From the IMG/VR virus record IMGVR_UViG_3300008261_000019, positions 1 through 60,014 of that record: 60,014 nucleotides of DNA. The stretch is one strand, 5' to 3'. Shown one piece after another: positions 9,175 to 19,317 of this stretch (positions within the stretch are counted from its first letter, which is position 1; the number at the start of each line of letters is the position of its first letter). The notes under the pieces were generated by a model. It was not told the origin of the DNA. It was given only the letters and a program-made list of their open reading frames with translations, and made no database searches. The DNA comes from a virus. The translations under genes were made by a program, and so were the position numbers.

Positions 9175-10647
9175 TTAATCTATATCTCTAGCAACAAATG
9201 TATAAGCTTCTTCTATTGGTTGACCTGATACATCTACAATTTGTGTAACTCCAGTGATTTGTACATTTTTAATACTTCGACTTGTTGTATTAAAATTTGT
9301 AACATTTTCATTCAATTTTGTGACCATTTCATTGCCTTGGTTTAATCGTATAACATTTTCTGCAATTGGTCCATACACAATGTAGATATCGAATCCGCTT
9401 TTTCTTAAAATTGTTCCGTTTCTTTCTTTGTTATAAAAGAACGTGTCATCATCATTTTCTCTACTTTCTTGACCCCATATATTAGACTCTAATTCTGCAA
9501 CCCTACTTTCAAATAATTTATCTGGACTTTGAGTAGGTGATTTTAAAGTTATTGTTTCTAGCTCTTTAACTGTAATTGTTGGAGATATCGCTTCAAGTGT
9601 TTGACTTCCAATAATTCCAGTGGTTTGTATATTATTATCTAACTGAAATGCTTTTACTGCTAGCATCGTCCCTAAGTCGTAAACTCCATTAACTTCTAAG
9701 CCTGTTTGCAGAAGTTGCTTTGCTTGCGGACTGACCCATCTCCCCTTTGAGTTGTCCATAATTTTTGCTTGTTCTAATAGATACTTTAATGCGTTCATTA
9801 CATCGTTATTATATAGAGTTCGACCATTTACTACTGTAAATGGTTTTTGTTTTATTATCTTTTTTAACAACGGTATTTCTTTTAATCTTGAAATAAACTC
9901 TCTGTCTTGAGTAATTGCTTGTCTGTATTTTTTGTCATCTTTTCCTTCTCCAAGATAAACTGTTTTTTCACCATATCTTCTCATTGTAATCCAATGATTT
10001 GATTGAACATCATTTTTTTTAATAACTGAACTTGATATTAAATTTGTTTTACTTTCTTCAAGATTTGTTTTCCAATTATTATATTGCTTTTTTTGCAATC
10101 CGTATCCCAGTTTTATTAATCTTTCCTGAAGTTCTTTTACCTCCTCTGCGCTATTTTCAGATTCCATACTTAAAGGTATTTTCCATTTGTATATATCTTT
10201 TTCTTTTCTTTCAGTAACTCTTTCTTCAGTTAAGTCTCCATAATCTCTTCTTACGGCATCTTCTACTGCATCTTCTATTCCGCTTGTAAATTTATTTACT
10301 GCATCATCTGACGATATCTGAATTAATCTAGGCGCAATTGTACTTTGATTTTCTGCTAATGTTTCTAGTACAACATTGATATATTGAGCTTCCTTAAATG
10401 CGATTCTAAATTCCCCTTGTATCATTCTACTTCCTCTTGCAACCGCATCCCAAGTATATGAGCCATAACCAAATATAGGCTTAATTGTTTCTTGTAAGCT
10501 ATACGAAAGTCCTGTTACTTCATCTATAAATATATCATTAAAATAAATAGAAACATCTGAGCCCGTAAAGTATTCTTCTGGGAAGTACTGATACTCTGTT
10601 TGAGACTTTGTATATAATGCTTGTTTTATTTCTTCAATTTCGGCCAT
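9175..10647 (-). CDS. Tail-tube-like protein fused to a peptidoglycan-binding domain
   Basis: In this 490-residue protein the N-terminal region (VSIYFNDIFIDEVTGLSYSL, with IFGYGSYTWDAVARGSRMIQ further on) follows the strand order of phage tail-tube/baseplate-tube proteins, and the last 60 residues (VTGVTQIVDVSG to VARDI) close the same fold. Between them is an inserted region with a PG_binding_1-like motif (LEVNGVYDLGTMLAVKAFQ, TGIIGSQTLEAI, about residues 300-370). It follows the 935-residue tube paralogue. A distal tube or hub protein that touches the cell wall is a reasonable inference. The PGBD motif is clear; the tube similarity is weaker. Confidence 0.65.
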   Translation of the reverse strand: MAEIEEIKQALYTKSQTEYQYFPEEYFTGSDVSIYFNDIFIDEVTGLSYSLQETIKPIFGYGSYTWDAVARGSRMIQGEFRIAFKEAQYINVVLETLAENQSTIAPRLIQISSDDAVNKFTSGIEDAVEDAVRRDYGDLTEERVTERKEKDIYKWKIPLSMESENSAEEVKELQERLIKLGYGLQKKQYNNWKTNLEESKTNLISSSVIKKNDVQSNHWITMRRYGEKTVYLGEGKDDKKYRQAITQDREFISRLKEIPLLKKIIKQKPFTVVNGRTLYNNDVMNALKYLLEQAKIMDNSKGRWVSPQAKQLLQTGLEVNGVYDLGTMLAVKAFQLDNNIQTTGIIGSQTLEAISPTITVKELETITLKSPTQSPDKLFESRVAELESNIWGQESRENDDDTFFYNKERNGTILRKSGFDIYIVYGPIAENVIRLNQGNEMVTKLNENVTNFNTTSRSIKNVQITGVTQIVDVSGQPIEEAYTFVARDID

Positions 10648-10660
10648 AGTAAATCCACCT

Positions 10661-13468
10661 TTATTTATTTACTGTAAATTTAAAAGTAACAATTGCTTTA
10701 GGCATTTCTTTTATGTTTACACCAGTAACATTAAAGCTAGATTGTTCAATTGATGCCATTAATGATATTTCAATTGTTGTATAAGGAGTAAAATCTACTT
10801 CTTTTCTTTTTACAATCTTGTCAAGAATATTTAATATTGTACTATCCTTAATCACATCAGCAGTATAATAACTTGATATAGTTGCTTTAGAATTTAAAAT
10901 TGGATGAGGGAATTTATTTGATAAATCAAAGTCTACATAATAACTCATTTTATTTGATTTTGACTTTTCTTTTGTATTTACTAAGAAACAATCTCTAAAA
11001 CTTGAAGTAACATAAGTATTCTTATAAGCGTTGTTTGCAGGAGAAAGATAGTCTTGTACAACTACAACTTGGTAATTTTTTTTATCAGTTTTTGCTGGTT
11101 TAAATAAAGCTATTAATCTCCAATTTATTTCGAAAGATGAATTTAAAGGCATTCCCGTAACTTTAATTCTTGGCATTTCATCGTAGTTAGTTAAACCCTT
11201 TTTTGTCAGAGTTTTATTCGCTACGCCAGAGTAGTTGTCTTTTTCAATTCTTATTTTAATATCACTAGTTTTTGTTAGCTTTAATGTCTCTTGTATAATT
11301 TTATTATTTTCTTTGCTTCTAATATCTAAAGATTCATTTAATGTCTGATAAGTTACTGCATCAATTACAACTTGAAATATTTTATTTACACCAATATCTA
11401 TATTAGAAAATTGAACAACTCCATTCTTATCTGTTTTTCCTGAACCATTTTTAATTGTTTTTCCATTTAATTTTAGGGCTACTGTTGCACCCTTTATTTT
11501 TGTACCTGATTTATCTTGTACTGTTAATTTAATAACAACAAGTTTTTTAGTACTCGTTGTTGGCGGAGTTATGTTTCCTGGGTTTGTCTTTGGACTATTT
11601 ACTATTGAATTACCCTGGTTTTGATTTGTTTGATTTGCAGGAGCTTCTGAACTAGCAGGCTTAGCAGGTTGAGCAGGTTGAGTAGGCTTAGGAGTCTCAA
11701 CAGGCTTTGTCGCCTCGACTGGAGTACTCGGCTGACTACTATTAGATGAAGTTGAATTCTTTGCTGGCTCTGAAGGCTTACTTGGCTGATTCGTTACTGC
11801 TGGCTTCTGCACTGTTTTTTTAGGCGTTTCAATAAAATTACTTAAAATCTCATCTTTAGCTCTGAATTTAACAGAAGAGACACCGCTTATACCTTCGTTT
11901 TCTTTTAAGTGCCTTATATCTCTTGCGATAAACGTAAGAACATTTTCTGTAAACATATCTTCTACTGAAATCGTCATTGTTTCATCTACAAATGTCGCTC
12001 CGTATATTGTCATTGATGCTGTTTGTCCATATTCATTTCCATAAGAAATATTAATATCAAATGGCGGAAGCTGGTCTGGTCTTAAATAATTTAAATCGTT
12101 TAAGTAAGGAACATTTGCCTTTAAATCATGAATGAATGATTGATTAATCACAGTAAAGATAATTGTTCCTGCATATGTAATTCCGCCTCTAGCATATCCT
12201 TTTGAAGATTGTCTTCCAATTGTTCTTATTTGAGCTAATTGCCTATAAGTAGAATACGTTACTGTTGATGCTGTACCTACTACAATCGCAGAACTATTTG
12301 GAAATACTAAGCTAATGACTGCATCTGAACCTGAAAAAGAAGAAGTCCTTTTTAGCTGATTGATATTTTTTATAGGCTGAGTTGGTGTTGAAGAATTAGT
12401 TATATTTATCTTTTGTGGCAATTCACTCATCGTTTGATTTGCAATTTGTTTTCCTGGGTCATATTTATTCCCCAGTGAATCTTGCCACTTTTGTTTTTCT
12501 TGCTTGTATCTTTGTACTGCTAATCCCAATCCATTTCCAAGTGAATTAATAAATAATTCTTGTTCTGGAGTAAATTCTAGATATAAAGCTGCATTGTATG
12601 CTAAATCTTGAGCAAACTCTCTTATGTAATATAAATCATCATTATCTAATAATGTTTTATCTAATAAATGTTCTGGATTAACCAATGTATCTGATAGTGC
12701 TGATGCTAGAGCTTCATTTTGTTCTCTATTTAAACTGTTACCTTTTACTAGATTTTCTAAGTTATATGCAGTACTAGTTAAAAACTTCATTTGCTGTTCT
12801 GTAAATACTTTTTGCCAAGGCTGATAATTATATAAAGCAACTGTTTTTACTGTATCTAAATCATAAGCGTACATAGGGTCTAACCCTCTAATAAATTGCT
12901 CTTCTGTTTCACTTAATCTTGAAGTTCTTGACTTTAGCTTTTCATTTAAATCTTTTGCAAACTTTTTAATTTTATTTCTTTGTTCTTGACTTAGATTTTT
13001 AAATTTTAATTGGTCGGGATTTGCTAATTCCAAATTTAATTGGGTATTTAAATAAATCGCAACATCAGTAGGGAGCTCAAATCGAACATTATCAATATTC
13101 ATTAAGCTAGATGTATAACCAAGTAACTGATTTCTTGAGCTGTCAGGCAATAAAACATTTTTATTTACATATATAAATTCTTTTCCTACTTCTTTTTCAA
13201 GGATTTTATCTTCATATATTCCCTTATCAATAATATCAGTAAATTTCTTTAATCTTTCTGATGTTATTTTATCTAGTTCATGACTATACTGAGGAGCGCC
13301 AGCTTTTACTACACTCTCTTCCTGATTTGAGAGTGGATATGCGTTTGAAAGTTTCTCTAAAATATCCATAAGAAACTGATTATCATCAGGCTCTCCAGGC
13401 TCTCCAAATACAACATCATAAATATATTTATACACATTAAATGGCAGCATTAACTTTTCATCTAACAA
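10661..13468 (-). CDS. Enlarged tail-tube paralogue with helical N-domain, Pro/Thr linker and Ig-like domains
   Basis: A TTG start 10 nt after AAGGAG gives 935 residues. Residues about 1-365 are helical. Residues about 370-525 are a tail-tube domain that aligns with the 243-residue tube protein, including the shared DQLPPFD block, NEYGQ and the closing TFIARDIRHL. A Pro/Ser/Thr-rich linker follows at about 540-625. Next comes a carboxypeptidase-regulatory/Ig-like beta domain (VTIKGATVAL type, about 640-720) and further beta-rich sequence to the end. It is separated from the normal tube gene by a strong terminator. A specialised tail-tip or tube-decorating subunit is likely. Confidence 0.7.
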   Translation of the reverse strand: MLDEKLMLPFNVYKYIYDVVFGEPGEPDDNQFLMDILEKLSNAYPLSNQEESVVKAGAPQYSHELDKITSERLKKFTDIIDKGIYEDKILEKEVGKEFIYVNKNVLLPDSSRNQLLGYTSSLMNIDNVRFELPTDVAIYLNTQLNLELANPDQLKFKNLSQEQRNKIKKFAKDLNEKLKSRTSRLSETEEQFIRGLDPMYAYDLDTVKTVALYNYQPWQKVFTEQQMKFLTSTAYNLENLVKGNSLNREQNEALASALSDTLVNPEHLLDKTLLDNDDLYYIREFAQDLAYNAALYLEFTPEQELFINSLGNGLGLAVQRYKQEKQKWQDSLGNKYDPGKQIANQTMSELPQKINITNSSTPTQPIKNINQLKRTSSFSGSDAVISLVFPNSSAIVVGTASTVTYSTYRQLAQIRTIGRQSSKGYARGGITYAGTIIFTVINQSFIHDLKANVPYLNDLNYLRPDQLPPFDINISYGNEYGQTASMTIYGATFVDETMTISVEDMFTENVLTFIARDIRHLKENEGISGVSSVKFRAKDEILSNFIETPKKTVQKPAVTNQPSKPSEPAKNSTSSNSSQPSTPVEATKPVETPKPTQPAQPAKPASSEAPANQTNQNQGNSIVNSPKTNPGNITPPTTSTKKLVVIKLTVQDKSGTKIKGATVALKLNGKTIKNGSGKTDKNGVVQFSNIDIGVNKIFQVVIDAVTYQTLNESLDIRSKENNKIIQETLKLTKTSDIKIRIEKDNYSGVANKTLTKKGLTNYDEMPRIKVTGMPLNSSFEINWRLIALFKPAKTDKKNYQVVVVQDYLSPANNAYKNTYVTSSFRDCFLVNTKEKSKSNKMSYYVDFDLSNKFPHPILNSKATISSYYTADVIKDSTILNILDKIVKRKEVDFTPYTTIEISLMASIEQSSFNVTGVNIKEMPKAIVTFKFTVNK

Positions 13469-13548
13469 TGGAGAACAACTCCTTATCTCTATATACCTTT
13501 ACTAATAATATATCATGAATAGTACTTATTTTTTACAATAAAAATAAA

Positions 13549-13574
13549 GACCCAGATGATTAATCATCTGGGTC
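13549..13574 (-). terminator. Strong intrinsic terminator after the tail tube gene
   Basis: A 12-bp perfect stem with a 2-nt centre (GACCCAGATGAT and its complement) is followed on the minus strand by TTTATTTTTATTG. It lies 17 nt past the tube stop codon and can set apart high sheath/tube expression from the downstream tail genes. Confidence 0.85.
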
Positions 13575-13591
13575 TCCTTATAAATATAAAA

Positions 13592-14323
13592 TTATTTTGC
13601 GTCAGTTCCTTTTACATTTCCTTGTGTATCGCGATAGTATACGCCAGCAATGATTGGCGAAATACGACGAGCAATATAAGTCATTTGACGCTCCATAACG
13701 ATTGTATCTACTGATACGCCTGAACCTTCATTCAAAACATCTAGGTCATAGATTTTTTGGAATGCAGCTTGACCATACTCATTAGCAAAAGTAAGAGTGA
13801 CATCAAATGGAGGCAATTGGTCGATATAAAGAATATTATCTTTATTAATTTTTCCAAATCCATATGGCTCTTGACCCAGCGCAGTACCTACGGCTACATC
13901 CTTTCCGTCAGCTCCTTTTGTGAATCCTGAGCCGTATTTTCCAAAATCTCCGGAGGTTGTATCGTCCCACTCTGTTAAGCTTAATAGACTACTGAAATCT
14001 TCGCTGAAGTTATATCCTGTTGCAGCACTTGTTGGAAGATTTCCTTTAGCCGTATATTGATTAGGCCAAGAAGTAATTGTTTCTTTTACTTCTTCCATCA
14101 AAGCATCGCGATTAAATACCGCAAATACTAAGCTTCCGGCAATACCGCGCTTACCACGGGAGAATGAACGCGGGTCTGGTGAACCGAAAGTATATACAGG
14201 AGCTTTTTCACGTTGAATAGCCCATGAAATTTGCTGAAGCTCTCCAATGACTTTACTACCAAAAGATACGATTAAGTCTGCGCCTGAAAAGCTCGTAAAT
14301 GTCTTTAATGTTTCAATTGACAT
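13592..14323 (-). CDS. Major tail tube protein
   Basis: This 243-residue protein has the usual size and order of a contractile-tail tube: FTSFSGADLIVSFG at the start, an AIQREKAPVYTFGS strand with a conserved Arg/Pro, GKRGIAGSLVFAVF, then DQLPPFDVTLTFANEYGQ and a final MTYIARRISP strand. It follows the sheath gene by 30 nt behind a GGAGGG site. The same DQLPPFD block recurs in the 935-residue protein, which marks a family of tube paralogues. It should form the hexameric inner tube of the tail. Confidence 0.85.
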   Translation of the reverse strand: MSIETLKTFTSFSGADLIVSFGSKVIGELQQISWAIQREKAPVYTFGSPDPRSFSRGKRGIAGSLVFAVFNRDALMEEVKETITSWPNQYTAKGNLPTSAATGYNFSEDFSSLLSLTEWDDTTSGDFGKYGSGFTKGADGKDVAVGTALGQEPYGFGKINKDNILYIDQLPPFDVTLTFANEYGQAAFQKIYDLDVLNEGSGVSVDTIVMERQMTYIARRISPIIAGVYYRDTQGNVKGTDAK

Positions 14324-14353
14324 ATTTTTCCCTCCTATTAACTATATTATTCA

Positions 14354-16462
14354 TTACAGACTCGGGCGGAGGCTGATAACTGTTGTAATTTGACGTAACT
14401 CCATAGCAGGTACGATAGTCAATTCAACTTGAGCTTGACCTACTAATTGCATTTGAGGAGTAGCGATAATATTAAACGTGTAATTCATAATCTCGCCCTG
14501 CTCTCTTAAAACACCTAAGCGCTTTTCAATTGCAGCAGATAAAGCATTCCGTTGTGCAACTTCGTTCGGCTCACCAATGAATGGGTCTGCAACTTCACGA
14601 ACTTGGTCAACTACATCTTTAACAATACGCATTGTTGAAAGTCGACGATAATCTGATGTTCCTTGAGCAGCGGTTACTCCGTCAACTACAACTACTTCAG
14701 CGCCATTATTTTTAGTTTTCAATGTAACATAACGAGCATTTGTTAATTGGTCTAATTGACTGCTCGATAAGTTATAACGAAGACCTAAAATTCCAGGAAC
14801 TCTTTTATTTGTAGTAGCTGATTGAGCTCTCATTGTTGTAAGCATTGCTGCGTAAACAGAAGCCGCTGAATCAGAGTAGATGCCAAAACGGTTTGAACCA
14901 AACAATACATCTGGACCAGCTAATACTGAAATGTATCGACCCAAATCAATTCGGTTTCCATCGGAATCTTTTAATTCATTACCAGCTTTATCTCTCATGA
15001 AGAAATCTAAGCCTTTGCTTAATGAATCATTTACTTTTGTTTTGATTGTAGCTAAGCTTGTATCTTCAACCGGAGTCATACCAATAACTCCAAGAGTTGT
15101 TTTATTGCGATAAGTCATTACCGCACAAGCAAGTGACAACTGATAAGCAAATGATTTGTATTTACCAGCAAGTACGCTGTCTGCATATACGCCAACTGGA
15201 ACAACGAAATCTACACTGTAGTTCTCTAAGTTCTCATAAGCTTTTTGCAATGCTGTGTAAGCTTGCTCTTTTGTTAATCGAGTGCTGTCAGCCCCACCAG
15301 TTAATGCAGTAGCTGCTTGGATTGTTAAATCCGAAGTTTCTACATCTGAATAACGAGTGTTTACTTTTGCAACAACAACGTTATTTAATGCGTTATTATT
15401 AATTGCATTTTTCAATAAGTCGAAAGTTGGGTAATCTAAGCTCGAGAATTCCATTGGCGCTTCATTTACGCTTGTATTCTGCTTGCTAGTTGGTTTTGTA
15501 ATAACAACTTTTTTACCGATAACAACGCTTGATGTATTTACGATTTCTTGAACTGCTACAGTAGTTTCATTGTAAACAGAACCAGCATAAACCGATTCAA
15601 ATTCAATTACGCTATCTTCGGAAGCAGTATTTGTATACGTATAAGAAATCTCAAGGATTGAGTTTAAATCAACGTATCCTGGTTTTAAAACAAATTTCGG
15701 AGCTTCTTCATCTGTTGCATCAATTTCAAATGCTTCAGAGTTAACAATTACTCCATTTGCATACAATTCAATTGAATAATCGTTATCTTCGTTAATAGCT
15801 GGGATGTACTCAATTGCATACTCTGCGTTTGAGCCATTTGCATCAAATGAATCAGTTACAGCAGTACCGTCTGTTTTTGTATATGTGATGTATACTTTTG
15901 AGTTTGATTTCACTGAGTTTGCATCAATTGCAACAACAGCCTTTGTACTTGTATCATCATCGCCGTTTGTTACTTCATAACTATTTGAGCTAACAATGAT
16001 GCGGTCAGCTTGGATTTGAACTGAGTTTACTTGAATTTCATTGCTACTCAAAGTAAATGTATCAGCATCATTACCAGGCGCTGAGCCTAAGATTTCGCTA
16101 TTCGATTTTTCTGTTGTAAAGCTGATAGAAGAAGCTTTGATTGAGCTAGTTGCTTTATCTCCAGAGATACGAACTAAACGAATATCGCGGCATCCTGCAG
16201 TATATGCTTGCTCAAATGCTTTAACCAAAGTTGAACCATTTGAAGTACCATTTGGGTTTACTGCGCGTCCAAAAACAGTTTCTACAGTCGCAGCATCAAC
16301 TGCTACTGGCTCGCCTACAGGTCCATCTACAGCAGTTCCTAAGAATACAATGCTTTGAGTTTGCGGCGGATTTGGGTCATTACGAAGGACTAAGCCACCA
16401 TCTTTAAATTCGGCAAGTACCCCTGGTAAACTAGGGTACAAATTAAACGGATTTGTTGCCAT
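14354..16462 (-). CDS. Tail sheath protein
   Basis: This 702-residue contractile sheath has an N-terminal arm (YPSLPGVLAEFKDGG) and a core start IVFLGTAVDGPVGEP. Next come a variable beta-rich inserted region (about residues 105-330) and the conserved C-terminal section, with GVTAAQGTSDYRRLSTMRIV and a helix plus strand ending AQVELTIVPAMELRQITTVI. These are the features of the phage_sheath_1 family. A tube gene follows directly and a second, shorter sheath homologue lies upstream. Long for the family because of the insert domain. Confidence 0.9.
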   Translation of the reverse strand: MATNPFNLYPSLPGVLAEFKDGGLVLRNDPNPPQTQSIVFLGTAVDGPVGEPVAVDAATVETVFGRAVNPNGTSNGSTLVKAFEQAYTAGCRDIRLVRISGDKATSSIKASSISFTTEKSNSEILGSAPGNDADTFTLSSNEIQVNSVQIQADRIIVSSNSYEVTNGDDDTSTKAVVAIDANSVKSNSKVYITYTKTDGTAVTDSFDANGSNAEYAIEYIPAINEDNDYSIELYANGVIVNSEAFEIDATDEEAPKFVLKPGYVDLNSILEISYTYTNTASEDSVIEFESVYAGSVYNETTVAVQEIVNTSSVVIGKKVVITKPTSKQNTSVNEAPMEFSSLDYPTFDLLKNAINNNALNNVVVAKVNTRYSDVETSDLTIQAATALTGGADSTRLTKEQAYTALQKAYENLENYSVDFVVPVGVYADSVLAGKYKSFAYQLSLACAVMTYRNKTTLGVIGMTPVEDTSLATIKTKVNDSLSKGLDFFMRDKAGNELKDSDGNRIDLGRYISVLAGPDVLFGSNRFGIYSDSAASVYAAMLTTMRAQSATTNKRVPGILGLRYNLSSSQLDQLTNARYVTLKTKNNGAEVVVVDGVTAAQGTSDYRRLSTMRIVKDVVDQVREVADPFIGEPNEVAQRNALSAAIEKRLGVLREQGEIMNYTFNIIATPQMQLVGQAQVELTIVPAMELRQITTVISLRPSL

Positions 16463-16495
16463 TTATATTCCTCCTTAAATTCAATCCTATGCTAA

Positions 16496-17152
16496 TTAAT
16501 TATCTTTATAATTCTGGTTAAACAATCTTAAAAAATCTGCCGCTTCTGAGGTGGGATGCGATTCCAGATTCCCAGATTGATGTTGCACAAAAGCCTTTGT
16601 ATGAATATCTTGTATTTCTGCGGATTTAATAATTTCAATCCGCTGTATGCGGACTAAGTATCGCAAAGTGCGGTGGGGTAGCTCTTGGCGATTCTCAGTT
16701 GATACTTCAGGTCGTAGCTCACTTATAAAGGTAATATCAGATATACCCAACTTCTTAAAGTATCCTGTATAAGTCAGCATAAAAAACTCGAATTTTCTTT
16801 TCCACTCTTTTGCTTCGAGTTTTGTATTCCCATATATATGAAATTCACCTAAACAATCGAACCATTCGGTAAGTTCTGTTTGATATTGTTTAGGATTATC
16901 TGGGTCCAAATATTGTTTCATTTGTCGCGGTTTTCGACCATCTGATAATTTATCGGTATGCTTTCTGGAAATTAAATCATACATAATTGCTGGTAGCTCT
17001 AATGATTCCGATAGATTTTGTGTTCCCTCTTGCTCAATAAATCTGCAATCAGAATGAATACTGTCCCATAATTCTTTGACAATAAGCATAAAATCATCAA
17101 AATCGTTAATATTTCCATCAGCATGAAGTTCATTACCGTGCATATAATTCAT
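16496..17152 (-). CDS. Neck/tail-completion-like protein
   Basis: A 218-residue protein between the two sheath genes starts at ATG 17152 behind AGAGGA. It has a mixed alpha/beta pattern with DFDDFMLIVKELW at the start and a long basic/aromatic middle (KEWKRKFEFFMLTYTGYFKK). A beta-hairpin region LRYLVRIQRIEII comes near the end. Position between neck genes and sheath is typical of tail terminator or completion proteins such as T4 gp15-type proteins. No family signature is certain, so the role is inferred. Confidence 0.5.
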   Translation of the reverse strand: MNYMHGNELHADGNINDFDDFMLIVKELWDSIHSDCRFIEQEGTQNLSESLELPAIMYDLISRKHTDKLSDGRKPRQMKQYLDPDNPKQYQTELTEWFDCLGEFHIYGNTKLEAKEWKRKFEFFMLTYTGYFKKLGISDITFISELRPEVSTENRQELPHRTLRYLVRIQRIEIIKSAEIQDIHTKAFVQHQSGNLESHPTSEAADFLRLFNQNYKDN

Positions 17153-17170
17153 TGTAACATTCCTCTTTTA

Positions 17171-18778
17171 TTATGTAAGACTTAATTGAGCTTGAGTTGC
17201 TACATATTCAATCATATTCTTAGTTAGCAAATCTACTTTAATAATTCCAGAACTACTATTTTTATCATACTCTAAATTATATCTGTAGTCTATTAGTAGT
17301 CCTTGATTTTTTAGCTCTTTTAATGTAGAATCTATAAGTTTTTCTAGAATATTATTATTGATTAAAGGCTGAATTGATTCGCCTTTATAGATGTCTACAG
17401 TTCTATTTAACTCATTCATTGCAATCTGCACTTGTCTTACATTGACGATATAATGCATTGCATCTGATGATATCGCTGCAGTTACTCCATTAGAAACAAC
17501 AATTCCATTTCTTACAGATACCCTAGGGCAAACAACTCCAAGATTTGCAAAATGAATTACTTCTTGATTATCAATATCATACGAAAATTCCCCAGTCATC
17601 GGTATGACTTTATTTGTAGTCGTATTTTGATAACCCATAGATGCTATCATTGCCCCGTAACAAGAATTCCATGGAAATCTATATTCTGTTGGAAGGCCTT
17701 TATTGTATGTGATATCTCCTAATACAATTGTAATATATTTTCCCTCGTCAATATATCCATCTACATCTTGATATGTTAAGTCGTATCTTGACTGTAGCGG
17801 AGTTGAATTTACCCAGTCAACTAAGTAATTTGAATTCGTTAACTCAGATAAATCATCTATGAGACTCATTGATAAAACCCCATGTGTCATAACTCCAGCG
17901 TTTAATTGATTTTTACAAAAACGAATCAACTGACCATGAAAGGTTACAAACTGATTATTGTTTTCTGAATCTAATAAAGATAAATAATCTCTATCTCCAG
18001 TGTATGTATATGAGCCATAATAATTTATATTGTTAGCTATTCCTTCATGGAAGTCATCAAAGAAAGCTTCCAGTGGAATGACGATATTGACTTGAAAACC
18101 ATTTAGTAATTCATAGCTTTCTTCGAGCTTTAAAAATAAATCATTTTTAGAAAGAATTAATCCGTCTTCTCCATTTTCTAAAAATGATTTATTATTTGCA
18201 TTCATACCGATTAAATCTAAAATTAAATAATCCTGATTTGATGTAGAAGCTTTAATATAATTTTTATTGATATATGAATCTGTATTAATTATTTTCACAA
18301 GTTCATTTACTGTTGTTAGATTAGATAAATTATATGCGATACTTTCTTTATTTAATGCTTCTGGAAAATATATTTTTAGATAATAATTATTATCTAATCC
18401 TTCTTCGATAATAAAATAAATATCATTATATATATCTCCACCATAAATTGATTCTATCTTAATTATAGAATCTAAAACATCCATCTCTTCTTCATCAATT
18501 ATCTCAGTTACTACTCCTACTAAAGACGCGCTAGCTTTAGACCCGCTTATTCTCATTAAATAAATTGGCAGTTGATTATTTACTTCGTAAGCTTGTTTAA
18601 ATCCTTTATATAAATTTCCTTCTTCTCCGAAGATAGTTAGTGCCATATCTAAATTTGAAATTAGTGTAGGTTCTAATACGGGTCCATTTGCAGATACACC
18701 AAGTATGACAATTGTTTGGTTTAGATTTTGAGTTAAAGCTGGAGAAGTTAATTTAGGTAACTCATAAATCGGCTGCAT
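17171..18778 (-). CDS. Second tail sheath-like protein
   Basis: This 535-residue protein is a clear paralogue of the 702-residue sheath. The start IVILGVSANGPVLEPTLIS matches the sheath core, followed by LTIFG..YKGFKQAYE and LPIYLMRISGSKAS. The C-terminal part has VSNGVTAAISSDAMHYIVNV and ends with a sheath-like helix and strand. It lacks most of the inserted domain of the larger copy. Two sheath genes in one phage suggests a special ring, such as a neck or collar disc, or a mixed sheath. Which one dominates cannot be told here. Confidence 0.75.
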   Translation of the reverse strand: MQPIYELPKLTSPALTQNLNQTIVILGVSANGPVLEPTLISNLDMALTIFGEEGNLYKGFKQAYEVNNQLPIYLMRISGSKASASLVGVVTEIIDEEEMDVLDSIIKIESIYGGDIYNDIYFIIEEGLDNNYYLKIYFPEALNKESIAYNLSNLTTVNELVKIINTDSYINKNYIKASTSNQDYLILDLIGMNANNKSFLENGEDGLILSKNDLFLKLEESYELLNGFQVNIVIPLEAFFDDFHEGIANNINYYGSYTYTGDRDYLSLLDSENNNQFVTFHGQLIRFCKNQLNAGVMTHGVLSMSLIDDLSELTNSNYLVDWVNSTPLQSRYDLTYQDVDGYIDEGKYITIVLGDITYNKGLPTEYRFPWNSCYGAMIASMGYQNTTTNKVIPMTGEFSYDIDNQEVIHFANLGVVCPRVSVRNGIVVSNGVTAAISSDAMHYIVNVRQVQIAMNELNRTVDIYKGESIQPLINNNILEKLIDSTLKELKNQGLLIDYRYNLEYDKNSSSGIIKVDLLTKNMIEYVATQAQLSLT

Positions 18779-18795
18779 AATGGTATCCCCTTTTA

Positions 18796-19317
18796 TTATT
18801 CAAATTCATAATTCGCTATTCCGTTTAGGCTTCTGATAAATATTTTTCGATGTTGGGTCCTTATTGTCTCTGCTCTTGCGCTTGCTACAAAGTATTCAAT
18901 TCTCCCATTCATCGCTCGCTCTTGATAGACGTCATTAATTTTATAAGTTCTAATTAAATGAGTCGGTTTATTTTCGTTTTCTTTATCCCATCCTACATGA
19001 TAAATATAATCATCAATTGCAGGATGAGCATCATGCCTAAAGAATACAGTTAAAGCATCAATCCATGACCTTCCAGATACATCGACCAAAGATAAGTTTG
19101 GTCTTGTTATTGCTTGAATTGCTGGGTCATTTCTTACACGATGCCTTTCAACTACTGACACCCATCCGGTACCTATGCATGAAGTACAACTTGGCTTTGA
19201 TTCTTGATTAATTTCGCTCCAACATCTGCATCTAATTTTTCTACTCGTTCGCTGAAGCAATACATAATGCCCATAATTATCTAAAAGCTTTTTAACTTCT
19301 TTTCTTAAATCAATCAC
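18796..19317 (-). CDS. Cys-rich neck-type structural protein
   Basis: A 173-residue protein starts at GTG 19317, overlapping the upstream stop as TAGTG with AAGGGTGGG before it. Near residue 30 it has a zinc-binding pattern of four Cys (CRCW, then CTSCIGTG), like the Cys-containing head-to-tail joining proteins of several phages. The rest is beta-rich. Neighbours are sheath and neck genes, so a head-closure or connector role is likely but not proven. Confidence 0.5.
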   Translation of the reverse strand: MIDLRKEVKKLLDNYGHYVLLQRTSRKIRCRCWSEINQESKPSCTSCIGTGWVSVVERHRVRNDPAIQAITRPNLSLVDVSGRSWIDALTVFFRHDAHPAIDDYIYHVGWDKENENKPTHLIRTYKINDVYQERAMNGRIEYFVASARAETIRTQHRKIFIRSLNGIANYEFE

